A stretch of DNA of 64,000 bases from Bacteroidota bacterium. Its GTDB lineage: Bacteria > Bacteroidota > Bacteroidia > B-17B0 > Aurantibacillaceae. The position numbers and the translations under genes are program-made. The stretch spans positions 124,001 to 188,000 of the forward strand of contig JAJNDK010000001.1 in assembly GCA_021156365.1 (NCBI GenBank), read 5' to 3'. Positions within the stretch are counted from its first letter, which is position 1, and each line of letters begins with the position of its first letter. A model generated the notes under the pieces. That model was given only the letters and a program-made list of their open reading frames with translations, was not told where the DNA came from and did no database searches. Shown in pieces: positions 28,172-37,117 of the stretch.

Positions 28172-29440
28172 TTAAAGCAATCGTTTACTATCAAAACCAG
28201 TGAAGATCTTTTTGATGTCATCCACGATAAGATCATCGCCTGTTTTGGCCTCTTTCCCATCTGTCACTACCGAAAGCCAGTGCCAAAGTCCCATTAATTC
28301 CACATGAATACCCAGGTATTCTCCCCAGCTCATTTTGGTCTCCTCCCGGTCTGAACGCCCGGTGGCGCAGCTGATGAATGGATTGTGCTTAGTGTCAAAA
28401 CGAACAGCTGTAAAACCAGAATCACCTGTGTATCTTTCTAACAGGAAATGTCCTTTCAACTCCCTGACGTCACTTTCCGTAGTACCCTTATAAACTACAT
28501 CTTTTCCCCAGATCCCCATAAGAAGCGAATTTTGACCTCCAACTATTTGCTCAATAGATAAAAGGTTGATCGATCCTGAAATAGTACCGAGGTCCCATTC
28601 TATTTCCAATCCGTCTATCTGGCTGTAGAAGGAAAGTACGGCATCGGACAGACTAAAACCCAGTGACTCCTGTGCCTTCATCAGGTGACTGGCGGGTGCT
28701 CCCGAAAACTGTATTTTTTTTGTATGGATAGTGGCTTTCTTTTTCTTCAGCTGCTGCAGACCTGTGTTTAGTTGGCCGATGTAATCGCGTTTGGATTTTA
28801 TGGCGGACAGCCTGCAGGCATCTTTTGCCAGCTTGATTTTTTTTGCCGGGAAATCACTGAGATTCTGCTCCTGGAACAGATCGTACATCGTATCGTAGAT
28901 ATAATGATCCGAGATCTTCGACGGATCGTCGATGAAGAACTGCTGCCAGAGATCGATGCCCAGGTACTTTACCGAACATTCGAGATACCCGGCAAAGCTG
29001 AGATGCAGCTTATTACAATACTTGTTGAAAGTCAGCAGGTGCAGGTCCAGTGTACCATCTTCAGCTATGTATGCGATCACATAGTTTCCTGCGAGATCCA
29101 GGCAGTCAATGACCAGGAAATTTTCGTCCTTTAACTTTAGGGTGGAAAGATCGTCTTTATATCCGGTAGCCTTGTCGAAGATACAAAGTGCCATCCTTAG
29201 CGTAAGCATGGAGCTCATCTTTTTCGGCCAGCCAACAGTTTCTGTTTTGATCTGTGTTCCGTCACACACCGCATAGAACTCAAGTAGTTCCGCAGGAATT
29301 GATTGCTTATGTTTTTTTTGGACCTTATCCAGCTCTTTTTTGTCAGGTGGCGGATCAATAAAATCAAGCTCTACAGAGAACCTTTTGTCTTTCTTTAGTT
29401 GCTTAAGCTTTGCTTCTATTTGTTTAGTGAAAGTATCCAC
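28172..29440 (-). CDS. Double SMI1/KNR4-like (SUKH) protein, copy A
   Basis: 422 residues beginning with a GTG (MDTFTKQIEAKLKQLKKDKRF). The domain layout is the same as copy B: SIPAELLEFYAVCDGTQ near the start and SLSDAVLSFYSQIDGLEIEWDL in the C-terminal half. The two copies differ mainly by conservative substitutions, and the C-terminal third is almost the same. It is the first gene of the duplicated block; a promoter is not obvious. SUKH proteins are common as immunity factors, and a double domain fits that, but no cognate toxin is adjacent. Confidence 0.65.
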   Translation of the reverse strand: MDTFTKQIEAKLKQLKKDKRFSVELDFIDPPPDKKELDKVQKKHKQSIPAELLEFYAVCDGTQIKTETVGWPKKMSSMLTLRMALCIFDKATGYKDDLSTLKLKDENFLVIDCLDLAGNYVIAYIAEDGTLDLHLLTFNKYCNKLHLSFAGYLECSVKYLGIDLWQQFFIDDPSKISDHYIYDTMYDLFQEQNLSDFPAKKIKLAKDACRLSAIKSKRDYIGQLNTGLQQLKKKKATIHTKKIQFSGAPASHLMKAQESLGFSLSDAVLSFYSQIDGLEIEWDLGTISGSINLLSIEQIVGGQNSLLMGIWGKDVVYKGTTESDVRELKGHFLLERYTGDSGFTAVRFDTKHNPFISCATGRSDREETKMSWGEYLGIHVELMGLWHWLSVVTDGKEAKTGDDLIVDDIKKIFTGFDSKRLL

Positions 29441-29473
29441 GTATTTATACTGTTGATTTTATTGCAAACCGGA

Positions 29474-30679
29474 CTATTTATTCACTGCCTCCTTAATAAC
29501 CCCCAATTCCTTTCCTACTTTCTCAAACGCCGCAATCGCTTTATCCAAATGTTCTTTGGTATGCGCTGCCGATAGCTGCACTCGTATTCTTGCTTTGTCT
29601 TTTGGTACTACAGGGTAGAAGAAACCGATCACATAAATACCTTCCTGCAATAATTTATCTGCAAATACCTGTGACAGTTTTGCATCGTAAAGCATTACCG
29701 GAACGATGGCCGAATCACCTTCTTTGAATTCCAGTCCGATCTTTTTGATCCCCGCTTTGAAATAATTGATATTCCACTCCAGCTGATCGCGCAGCTCGGT
29801 GGTTTCACTCAGCATATCGAATACGGCAATGGAAGCACCTACGATGTGCGGAGCCAGTGAGTTGGAGAACAAATACGGGCGCGAGCGCTGCCGGAGAATT
29901 TCAATTACTTCTTTCTTTGCTGTTGTAAATCCGCCCATAGCACCGCCCAATGCTTTACCCAAAGTGCCGGTGATGATATCCACACGATGCATGACGTTTT
30001 TTAATTCAACCGTTCCGCGCCCCGTTTTACCGATGAAGCCGGTCGCATGACTTTCGTCCACCATTACGAGTGCATTGTATTTATCGGCGAGGTCGCAGAT
30101 CTTATCTAAGGGCGCAACGAAACCGTCCATGCTGAACACGCCGTCCGTAACGATGATGCGATACCGTTGTGTCTGCGCTTTTTTCAGCTGTTCTTCCAGG
30201 TCGGCCATGTCGCAGTTCTTATACCGATAGCGCTGCGCTTTGCACAAACGAACCCCGTCAATAATGGAAGCATGGTTGAGCTCATCGGAAATGATGGCAT
30301 CCTCTTCTCCGAACAAAGGCTCGAACACACCGCCATTGGCATCAAAAGCGGCTGCATATAAGATGGTATCTTCCTGTCCGAGAAAAGTGGCGATCTTCTG
30401 CTCTAATTCCTTGTGTATATCCTGTGTTCCGCAAATGAAACGAACCGATGACATACCATATCCACGTGAATCGAGGGTTTTTTTGGCTCCTTCGATCACT
30501 TTCGGGTGGGAGGAGAGCCCTAAGTAATTGTTAGCGCAGAAAATAATAACTTCTTTTCCGTCGCTTACCTTGACACTGGCTCCCTGTGGAGTGATGATAA
30601 TACGTTCTTTTTTGAAAATGCCACCTTCTTCAATGGCTTTCAATTCGTTTTGTAAATGCTGTTGGAATGTTCCGTACAT
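29474..30679 (-). CDS. kbl: Glycine C-acetyltransferase (2-amino-3-ketobutyrate CoA ligase)
   Basis: PLP enzyme of the alpha-oxoamine synthase family that cleaves 2-amino-3-ketobutyrate with CoA to glycine and acetyl-CoA in threonine breakdown. CANNYLGLSSHPKV at about 48-61, DELNHASIIDGVRLC and VMVDESHATGFIGKTGRG are typical; the PLP lysine is K242 in GTLGKALGGAMGG. 401 residues. Homologues BioF, HemA and serine palmitoyltransferase share the fold, and the Kbl call rests on the N-terminal block and length. Threonine dehydrogenase (tdh) is not next to it. Confidence 0.88.
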   Translation of the reverse strand: MYGTFQQHLQNELKAIEEGGIFKKERIIITPQGASVKVSDGKEVIIFCANNYLGLSSHPKVIEGAKKTLDSRGYGMSSVRFICGTQDIHKELEQKIATFLGQEDTILYAAAFDANGGVFEPLFGEEDAIISDELNHASIIDGVRLCKAQRYRYKNCDMADLEEQLKKAQTQRYRIIVTDGVFSMDGFVAPLDKICDLADKYNALVMVDESHATGFIGKTGRGTVELKNVMHRVDIITGTLGKALGGAMGGFTTAKKEVIEILRQRSRPYLFSNSLAPHIVGASIAVFDMLSETTELRDQLEWNINYFKAGIKKIGLEFKEGDSAIVPVMLYDAKLSQVFADKLLQEGIYVIGFFYPVVPKDKARIRVQLSAAHTKEHLDKAIAAFEKVGKELGVIKEAVNK

Positions 30680-30796
30680 AAAATTGGTTTTGAAGCCATA
30701 AATGTACTATTTTGAAGGGAAAGAGGGGAGGGATCGGGCGGGGAATCGGTCAAAATTAATTGTTAATATTTATTTTTTCAATTCACGAAATAGTTG

Positions 30797-30804
30797 TATA
30801 TTTG
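30797..30804 (+). promoter_or_regulatory. -7 promoter box (TATATTTG) of tRNA-Leu
   Basis: TAnnTTTG match 18 nt before the tRNA-Leu gene; transcription would begin near the tRNA 5' end. Confidence 0.5.
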
Positions 30805-30822
30805 TCGCCCTTAAATGGGTAC

Positions 30823-30904
30823 GCGGATGTGGCGTAATTGGTAGCCGCACCAGACTTAGGATCTGGCGCTTCACGGCGTGGGGGTTCGAGTCCCTTCATC
30901 CGCA
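30823..30904 (+). tRNA. tRNA-Leu (anticodon TAG)
   Basis: Folds as a class II tRNA of 82 nt with acceptor GCGGATG / CATCCGC, anticodon stem CCAGA / TCTGG with a normal 7-nt loop CTTAGGA (anticodon TAG), a long variable arm and a T-loop TTCGAGT. A73 follows and CCA is not encoded. Confidence 0.95.
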
Positions 30905-30908
30905 CAAC

Positions 30909-30936
30909 AAAAAGGCTAATTTTTTTAGCCTTTTTT
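30909..30936 (+). terminator. Terminator after tRNA-Leu
   Basis: Perfect inverted repeat AAAAAGGCTAA / TTAGCCTTTTT directly after the tRNA. Confidence 0.8.
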
Positions 30937-30979
30937 AGTTTTAGACCTGTTACAGGAAAGTTGAAATACTGAAAATGCA

Positions 30980-31064
30980 GACGCAGATTTCGCGGATGAC
31001 GCAGATAGTTGTAAACTTCAATCTGCGTAATTTAAAAATCTGCGAAATCGGTGGAATCCGCGTC
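30980..31064. repeat. Interspersed imperfect palindrome, GCAGATT family, copy C
   Basis: Left end GACGCAGATTTCGCGGAT, right end as reverse complement GACGCGGATTCCACCGAT. Lies between tRNA-Leu and tig. Confidence 0.6.
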
Positions 31065-31168
31065 AGAAAAGATCTTATGAAATTCCACAGATTGTTCACC
31101 AAAGGTGAATGGTGTATAAGCAGGAACAACTGACTATAACAATTTAAATTTTAAAAGACGTAGTAAAA

Positions 31169-32518
31169 ATGAATATTACAAAACAACAAATCGATGATCT
31201 GAACGCGGTGGTAACCATCCAGGTGAGCCCCGAAGATTACCAGGAAAAAGTAGAAGGCGCTTTGAAAAAAGCTCAACGCCAGGCTTCCATGCCGGGTTTC
31301 CGTCCCGGAAAAGTTCCGGCAGGTATGATCAAAAAAATGTATGGTAAATCAGTGTTGGTCGATGAGATCAATAAATTGCTGAACGATTCCATCTATAGTT
31401 ATATCAACGAGAACAAGATCGAGATCCTTGGGAACCCGCTGCCGAAAGTAGACGGACAGGAGAGCATCGACTGGGATAACCAGAAAGATTTCACTTTCAA
31501 TTACGAGCTTGGATTATCTCCCGTATTGAATATCGATATTTCCGATAAAACCACTGTGGATTACCACCTCGTAAAAGTGGACGATGCCCTGCTGGAAAAA
31601 TACCTGAAAGATGTACGTAAGAACTACGGAAAACCTTCCAACCCGGAAGTTTCCGAAGCGAATGATGTATTGTATGTAGACATCAATGAGCTGGATCCGG
31701 CAGACGGAACCATCAAAGCAGGCGGTGTATTCAAATCGACAAGCATTGGTATCGATCGTATCAAGAATGATGCGGTGAAAACCAGGCTGACCGGCCTGAA
31801 AAAAGAAGACAAGCTGATCCTGAAATCCAAAGAGCTGTACGAAACTGCAGTGGACCTGGGTATCGGATTAGGTATCGATAAAGAAACGGCTGAAACATTT
31901 GACAGCGATCTGCAACTGACTGTTCGTAATATCGCACGTATGGAAGATGCGGATCTGAACCAGGAGCTGTTCGATAAGCTGTACGGCGAAGGCAAGATCA
32001 ACAGCCTCGATGAATTCAAAGCGAAGATCAGCGAAGAGCTGACCACGATGTTTACACAGGACCAGGACCGTCGTTTCCTGCAGGATGTGGAGAAAACACT
32101 GGTGGAAAAATACAACCCGAAATTGCCGGAAGACTTTTTGAAGCGTTGGTTAATTGCTTCGAATGACAAGCCGCTGACAATGGACCAGATCAACAATGAG
32201 TTCAATGATTACGCAAAAGCCATGCAGTGGAAGCTGATCGAGAACAAGATCATACAGGGCCAGGGACTGAAAGTAACGGCAGAAGAAGCTACCGAAGAAG
32301 CAAAACGTTTTATCCACAGCCAGTATGCACGTTATGGTCAAACTCCTTCTGATGAGGAAGTGGAGAAGCTGACCAAAACAGTATTGGGTAAAGAAAGCGA
32401 AGTTCAGAAGATCTACGAAAACCTGTATGCTTCTAAAATGCTGACACTGTTCAAAGAGAAATTCAAACTGAACACCAAAGAGACCAGTTACAATGAGTTC
32501 TTTGGGATCAAAGACTAA
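31169..32518 (+). CDS. tig: Trigger factor (ribosome-associated chaperone)
   Basis: Cytosolic chaperone that meets nascent chains at the ribosomal exit tunnel. The ribosome-docking signature GFRPGKVP is at residues 43-50. The middle (about 155-245) corresponds to the FKBP-like domain but is strongly divergent, as is usual in Bacteroidota, and the helical C-terminal domain runs from about 250 to 449. 449 residues. It is monocistronic, with its own terminator. Confidence 0.92.
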   Translation: MNITKQQIDDLNAVVTIQVSPEDYQEKVEGALKKAQRQASMPGFRPGKVPAGMIKKMYGKSVLVDEINKLLNDSIYSYINENKIEILGNPLPKVDGQESIDWDNQKDFTFNYELGLSPVLNIDISDKTTVDYHLVKVDDALLEKYLKDVRKNYGKPSNPEVSEANDVLYVDINELDPADGTIKAGGVFKSTSIGIDRIKNDAVKTRLTGLKKEDKLILKSKELYETAVDLGIGLGIDKETAETFDSDLQLTVRNIARMEDADLNQELFDKLYGEGKINSLDEFKAKISEELTTMFTQDQDRRFLQDVEKTLVEKYNPKLPEDFLKRWLIASNDKPLTMDQINNEFNDYAKAMQWKLIENKIIQGQGLKVTAEEATEEAKRFIHSQYARYGQTPSDEEVEKLTKTVLGKESEVQKIYENLYASKMLTLFKEKFKLNTKETSYNEFFGIKD

Positions 32519-32539
32519 ACAAGATTAACGCTATATTAT

Positions 32540-32571
32540 AAACGCCTTGTCCTTACGGATGGGCGTTTTTT
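32540..32571 (+). terminator. Terminator of tig
   Basis: AAACGCC / GGCGTTT stem with inner TCC/GGA pairing and a T-run, 21 nt after the tig stop. Confidence 0.75.
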
Positions 32572-32589
32572 GTTTTCCTTCATCCGTTC

Positions 32590-32610
32590 GCGCGGATTTG
32601 TAATCCGCGC
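32590..32610. repeat. REP hairpin, left copy flanking the RAYT gene
   Basis: Perfect 9-bp stem GCGCGGATT / AATCCGCGC with loop TGT, preceded by GTTC. The reverse-complement partner is at 33264-33284. Confidence 0.85.
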
Positions 32611-32627
32611 AAGTCAGTTGAGCTTAT

Positions 32628-33230
32628 TTATAGCTGATCAATTGTGGAGGTATCAGCACCACTTCCAACAATCCTTCCATATCGGCATAATTCCTTGCGC
32701 TGCTGTACCGCCTCACAAGCCTGCTCAAATGTGGGTTTCCACATTTGCCCATCCTCCGGTTTTTCTACTATATGGGTCCTCACCGGATTGTTGTGAATAT
32801 AATTCAGCTTCTGGTAGATAAATTTATTGCTGAAAATTTCTACCCCATGGTAGCCATCCTGCCAGACTTTATAATCCTGATCCCTTTTCAGGTGACTGCA
32901 GGCGTTTGAAAATAGTTCGAGGAGTGGTGCCTTTTTGTCTTCTGACCCCTCTTTGATATTGGCAATTATCTTTTTGGCGGTGAATTTTTTGAAATCCCTG
33001 ATAATGCTGGCAAGGTTATATCCCTCTTGTCCTCTGCAAAGCATATGCAAGTGGTTCGACATAAGTACCCAGGCGTAAATTTCCAGTCCCTTATTCTGCT
33101 GGCAATAACGTAATGATTCAATAATAGCTGACTTTTGCCTGATATCTGTAAATACATCCGCCCAATCCACAATCGTGGTTGTAATATAATGAGCTTTATC
33201 GGGATCTTTGACCCTATATTGGGTGGACAT
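32628..33230 (-). CDS. REP-associated tyrosine transposase (RAYT, Y1 HUH type)
   Basis: Single-strand DNA transposase of the Y1 family (PF01797) thought to mobilise REP sequences. The HUH motif is H60-L-H62 in LMSNHLHMLC, and the catalytic tyrosine should be Y139 or Y144 in YQKLNYIHNNPV. 200 residues, a full-length enzyme with no stop or shift. REP hairpins sit 17 nt outside its stop and 33 nt outside its start in inverted orientation, so gene and hairpins together form one element. No RBS-like sequence decides the start; ATG at 33230 gives the standard N-terminus RVKDPDKAHYITTTI. Confidence 0.9.
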   Translation of the reverse strand: MSTQYRVKDPDKAHYITTTIVDWADVFTDIRQKSAIIESLRYCQQNKGLEIYAWVLMSNHLHMLCRGQEGYNLASIIRDFKKFTAKKIIANIKEGSEDKKAPLLELFSNACSHLKRDQDYKVWQDGYHGVEIFSNKFIYQKLNYIHNNPVRTHIVEKPEDGQMWKPTFEQACEAVQQRKELCRYGRIVGSGADTSTIDQL

Positions 33231-33263
33231 AAATTAAAATTAATGATTTTAATGAAATACGGA

Positions 33264-33284
33264 GCGCGGATTACAAATCCGCGC
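33264..33284. repeat. REP hairpin, right copy flanking the RAYT gene
   Basis: Perfect 9-bp stem GCGCGGATT / AATCCGCGC with loop ACA, the reverse complement of the left copy, followed by GAAC. Confidence 0.85.
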
Positions 33285-33401
33285 GAACAAATTCCGGAAA
33301 AAAAAGCATTTCCGTTTTGTTAATTATTTGATGCCAGGTGTCAGGAAATTACGGTAATTTCGTCTCCCGTTAATCACACTAACCTAAAAATATATACTGA
33401 A

Positions 33402-35456
33402 ATGCTTATCAGAAGAGTTTACTGCCTGTTGTTTATATTGTATACTGTATCATTCGTTTATGGCCAAACAGCACGTAAGGTGGTTTTGCTCAACATGAAT
33501 ACGTACAATAACGAAACCAATAACTCACGTTATCAATCGGCCTTCAATCTGCTGTCGCTTACGGGGATTGCTTTTGACACTACTTCGGTCTTAAATACGG
33601 CTTTGCAATATCCGGTTGTACTTGCGGGCTCACGTATCATGGAAAGCTCATTTAACGGAGTCCAAAGAAACCAGGTAAGAAGTTATGTGAATGGCGGTGG
33701 CACATTGATCACTTCTGCTATGCGCGATACCGGGCTGTACCAGCTTTTCGGCATCAGCGCTTCCATATCCAACGATGAGCTGTATTCTATCAGCTGGGAT
33801 ACCACTAACTTTCCGGGTTATTTTGATCTGGTGGATGATTCTCTGGAAAAGGTGATCTCTTTGGGTGATCCTACCGCTACTAATTTCTTTTGCAGGGTTT
33901 ATGGTCTGAGCACTGCACAATCTTTAGGAAATTATGAGGACGGCACCTGCGCCATGACGATGAATCAAAGCGGGCTTGGCAAAACCTATGCACTGGGACC
34001 TGATTTCCGCGATGTTATTTTGCGTAATCAGATCAACCAGGACATCGACGCCCATAGAACCTACTCAAACGGTTTTGAGCCTACCACAGACGTATTTGTT
34101 TTTATTATCCGGAATATAATCCGGAGCCACATACCGAACAGCGTATACAAATATACATCGCCTGACAATACTTCATCTGTGCTTCTTATTACACATGATA
34201 TCGATAGCCGGACCGCCTGCGATACAATGGACATTTTCTCGGATTTTGAATTTTCAAGAAACATTTCGGGCCAATACAATATAACAACCCGGTATATAGA
34301 GGATACATTGATGTCGGATTTTTATCTCTCAGCGATACCCGAAGTGAATGCTTTAACCGGCAAAGGACATGTAATAGCTTCTCACTCGGTTGGGCATTTT
34401 CCCGATTTTGCCGACTCTGACGTTTTTCCTTATGGAACATTGGGTAATACGATGGCCAGCTATCAGCCTTATTACCCTGTGAACTCAACCATTGGTGGAA
34501 CTGTTTTAGGTGAGCTGGAGGTATCCCGGGATATTTTGCAGACCAATCATGGAGTAACGGTAAAAAGTTTCAGGGCCGGTCATTTATGTTATCCCGATTC
34601 TTTGGGTATGGCCCTGGAAGAAGCAGGCTATGAATACAATTCGACCCGTTCGTCAAACGATATTCTTACCAATTTTCCTTATTATGCATATGACGATGCA
34701 GCTTTTTCGGGTGCGCCCACTTCCGTATTGGAAATTCCCCTGACGATCTCCGATGTTTTTCATACAGGTGGATTTACCGACAGCAATTATATAAGCCGTG
34801 TGAATTTGTGGATCGATGCAAGCCGGAGATATGACCGCAACAATGCCCCTGTCAACTTATTGATCCATCCCAACCGGACGTTTAAGTTAGATGCCCTCCA
34901 ACGTTTACTGGACAGCATTCCGGAAACCATGAAGCCGTATGGATTTGAATCGTATGGCAGCTTTTGGCGCAAGCGTGATTCCCTGCTTTTCCACACAACG
35001 CTAAGCAATGATACCCTGATCGTTCGCATGGACAATTATGTATTGGATCAAAGGCAATCGTTTGTGATCGACCACACAGGGCTCGACACTGTTTTGTTTT
35101 TTGATGCAGGTGGCAATGCTTTGGCATTTCAATTCCAAACCTATTCAGCTACTCAACGATTGTATTACATGCATGCCAATACCACTTCGCTTACTACCAT
35201 CCCGCCGGAGTATTCTTTCTTCAGGGTTTTTCCGAATCCAAGCAACGGGATTATCACTTTGGCTACAGACAAAAATCTGAGCAATGCAGACATCACCATT
35301 ACCGATCTGACCGGGAAGATCATTTATAAAACGATCCTTTCGGGTACTGTTTTTCAAATTGATCTGTCCGCTTTTATCACGCAACCGGGTTTGTTCTTTG
35401 TGCGGCTTTCTACCAAAGACGAGGTGCTTACTAAAAAAATTATGTATATAAAGTAG
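33402..35456 (+). CDS. T9SS-exported NodB-like (polysaccharide-deacetylase-fold) protein
   Basis: 684 residues: signal peptide 1-21, a Rossmann-like N-terminal part about 25-120 that resembles a ThuA/glutamine-amidotransferase-like fold, a NodB-type domain about 255-470, and a type A T9SS sorting domain from about 605 (FFRVFPNPSNGIITL to KKIMYIK). In the NodB domain LLITHDIDSR gives the paired aspartates (266, 268), SHSVGHFPDF gives the HxxxH metal pair (H328, H332), and SFRAGHLCYPDSL is the arginine block. Deacetylation of an extracellular sugar polymer is inferred from these residues. It proves the organism has type IX secretion. Standalone gene. Confidence 0.8.
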   Translation: MLIRRVYCLLFILYTVSFVYGQTARKVVLLNMNTYNNETNNSRYQSAFNLLSLTGIAFDTTSVLNTALQYPVVLAGSRIMESSFNGVQRNQVRSYVNGGGTLITSAMRDTGLYQLFGISASISNDELYSISWDTTNFPGYFDLVDDSLEKVISLGDPTATNFFCRVYGLSTAQSLGNYEDGTCAMTMNQSGLGKTYALGPDFRDVILRNQINQDIDAHRTYSNGFEPTTDVFVFIIRNIIRSHIPNSVYKYTSPDNTSSVLLITHDIDSRTACDTMDIFSDFEFSRNISGQYNITTRYIEDTLMSDFYLSAIPEVNALTGKGHVIASHSVGHFPDFADSDVFPYGTLGNTMASYQPYYPVNSTIGGTVLGELEVSRDILQTNHGVTVKSFRAGHLCYPDSLGMALEEAGYEYNSTRSSNDILTNFPYYAYDDAAFSGAPTSVLEIPLTISDVFHTGGFTDSNYISRVNLWIDASRRYDRNNAPVNLLIHPNRTFKLDALQRLLDSIPETMKPYGFESYGSFWRKRDSLLFHTTLSNDTLIVRMDNYVLDQRQSFVIDHTGLDTVLFFDAGGNALAFQFQTYSATQRLYYMHANTTSLTTIPPEYSFFRVFPNPSNGIITLATDKNLSNADITITDLTGKIIYKTILSGTVFQIDLSAFITQPGLFFVRLSTKDEVLTKKIMYIK

Positions 35457-35551
35457 CAGGACAGTTTGAGACGGGTATCCGCAGAATTTGATTAGATTTG
35501 AGAATAGATACTCAATTTGCTCTCCGGTAAATATATCAACGCTAAATTTAA

Positions 35552-36187
35552 ATGATAGAAATAGCAGCTTTAGCATCTCTGGCGATTATTGTCACAATAA
35601 CAATTGTAAGCCTCAGAAGAGATCGGAAATCCCAGGATAAGATCCACCTAAAAAACCTTGATAACGAATTGCTGTATGAGCCCAAAACAGGTGTGAGCTA
35701 TACACTTGACGAGGTTGAATCCGGTGATATACTATTTTCTGATCCCAACCGGATTAAAACCCGGAAGGAAATAGAAACATTTTTTAACGAAGACGAAATA
35801 GGTGTAGAACTTGCAAGAAATTATCTTCGGAAAAAGGGCTATAAACAAATGAACTCAGAGCGAGAACCCAACGATCTGAAATTCGACAGTATTAGCTGGT
35901 GGGAAAATTACCGTGGGGTTTATACAGATACTGTATTTGAGATCAACCCGGCAGTCCATTTATACTTTGTTTCACTCACATACGTAGTTACAGGCTATAA
36001 AGGCAGAACCGATATGGTCACTGAAATACAATTAATGCTTTGGTTAAAAAAAACAACGCTAAACCAACTGAATTATTTAAAGTCCTGTAAAGACCTTGAC
36101 AGTCTTCAATTAGGGACTGAGTATTTGTTTAAGCGGAACAAAATTGCGGACATAGAAGGCGTTAAAATATTATTGAATAAAGAATAG
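35552..36187 (+). CDS. Hypothetical protein with N-terminal membrane anchor
   Basis: 211 residues. Residues 4-20 form a single membrane helix, then a charged, mostly alpha/beta cytosolic or periplasmic part containing ETFFNEDEIGVELARNYLRKKGY. No family recognised. It is preceded by a 95-nt gap and followed by a repeat hairpin. Confidence 0.5.
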   Translation: MIEIAALASLAIIVTITIVSLRRDRKSQDKIHLKNLDNELLYEPKTGVSYTLDEVESGDILFSDPNRIKTRKEIETFFNEDEIGVELARNYLRKKGYKQMNSEREPNDLKFDSISWWENYRGVYTDTVFEINPAVHLYFVSLTYVVTGYKGRTDMVTEIQLMLWLKKTTLNQLNYLKSCKDLDSLQLGTEYLFKRNKIADIEGVKILLNKE

Positions 36188-36206
36188 ACAACAGTATTTT
36201 TAGCCT

Positions 36207-36239
36207 CTGTTGGTCGCGAGGCTTCGCGATCACCAACAG
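36207..36239. repeat. Extended TCGCGA-type palindromic repeat
   Basis: The 16-nt palindromic core TCGCGAGGCTTCGCGA (36214-36229) is enclosed in a longer inverted repeat CTGTTGGT / ACCAACAG, so it can form a long hairpin. Related cores at 53250-53265, 54238-54253 and, in a variant, 63614-63629. Confidence 0.7.
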
Positions 36240-36321
36240 GATTAATTCTCCGGAACATTCATTAGTAACCGTCGCTACCAACGACAAAATTCCGTAACTT
36301 GTAAAACAAATTTCCCGGACT

Positions 36322-37095
36322 GTGCCCCCTAAAAACACATACCTGCTATTATTTGTATTGCTTGTATACGGAAGGCTGAATGCAACTAACACACTTCTGC
36401 CTGTTAAGGGTACGGAAGATTCACTTCGCCCTGCAGACACGGTATTGATCACGACCGGCCTTTTCAGTGAGGAGAAAATTTACGCGGTCGACAGTATATG
36501 CAAAAACCGGGAGCAGATCCTGGATAAAATGCCCGCGCCTGTGTTTATGAGGCCGGAAGGAGGTAAGGATGTGTATATAGGCAATGATGCCTACAGGACC
36601 GAATACGATTCGATCAATACATTGATATCTGTTCGCGGATACAAAGAAAAAAAAGGAGCCGATACGCTGGGAGATATTGTCAGGGAAATGTACACTTTTA
36701 ATGGCAGCACAGATTATTTCCGGGTAAAGTATTCCAATTATAAAACAGGGGAGCTGTTGATGGTGGTTATCACCGAATATATGACCCTCAATTACACAGT
36801 CACTTATTTCTCAGAGAATAAAGTGATAAAAACAGATCATTACAGTATCCTCGATCCGACCTACAAATCTGTTTCTCATCTTTCCGCCTGGTATGAAAAA
36901 GGCGCTCTTATCGGGGCCAGGATCGTGAACGCAAATAATTGTAAAATTAATTTCATCAGTCATTATAGTGAAATGTGTACGATTTCTTTTGACGAATGTA
37001 TAGACGTCTCTTTTTACAATAGAATTCCTGCAAACAGATTTTCAAAAAAGGCGATCAAAAAAGAAGAAAAAAGATCCTGGGTGAAAATAAAATAA
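36322..37095 (+). CDS. Hypothetical secreted protein
   Basis: 257 residues beginning at GTG (MPPKNTYLLLFVLLVYGRLNA) with a plausible signal peptide of 20 residues. The rest is a beta-rich domain with KEKKGADTLGDIVREMYTF and a basic C-terminal tail KKAIKKEEKRSWVKIK. No family recognised. It lies 22 nt before the guanine deaminase gene. Confidence 0.5.
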   Translation: MPPKNTYLLLFVLLVYGRLNATNTLLPVKGTEDSLRPADTVLITTGLFSEEKIYAVDSICKNREQILDKMPAPVFMRPEGGKDVYIGNDAYRTEYDSINTLISVRGYKEKKGADTLGDIVREMYTFNGSTDYFRVKYSNYKTGELLMVVITEYMTLNYTVTYFSENKVIKTDHYSILDPTYKSVSHLSAWYEKGALIGARIVNANNCKINFISHYSEMCTISFDECIDVSFYNRIPANRFSKKAIKKEEKRSWVKIK

Positions 37096-37117
37096 AACGA
37101 TCCTACCAAAAACAGAA

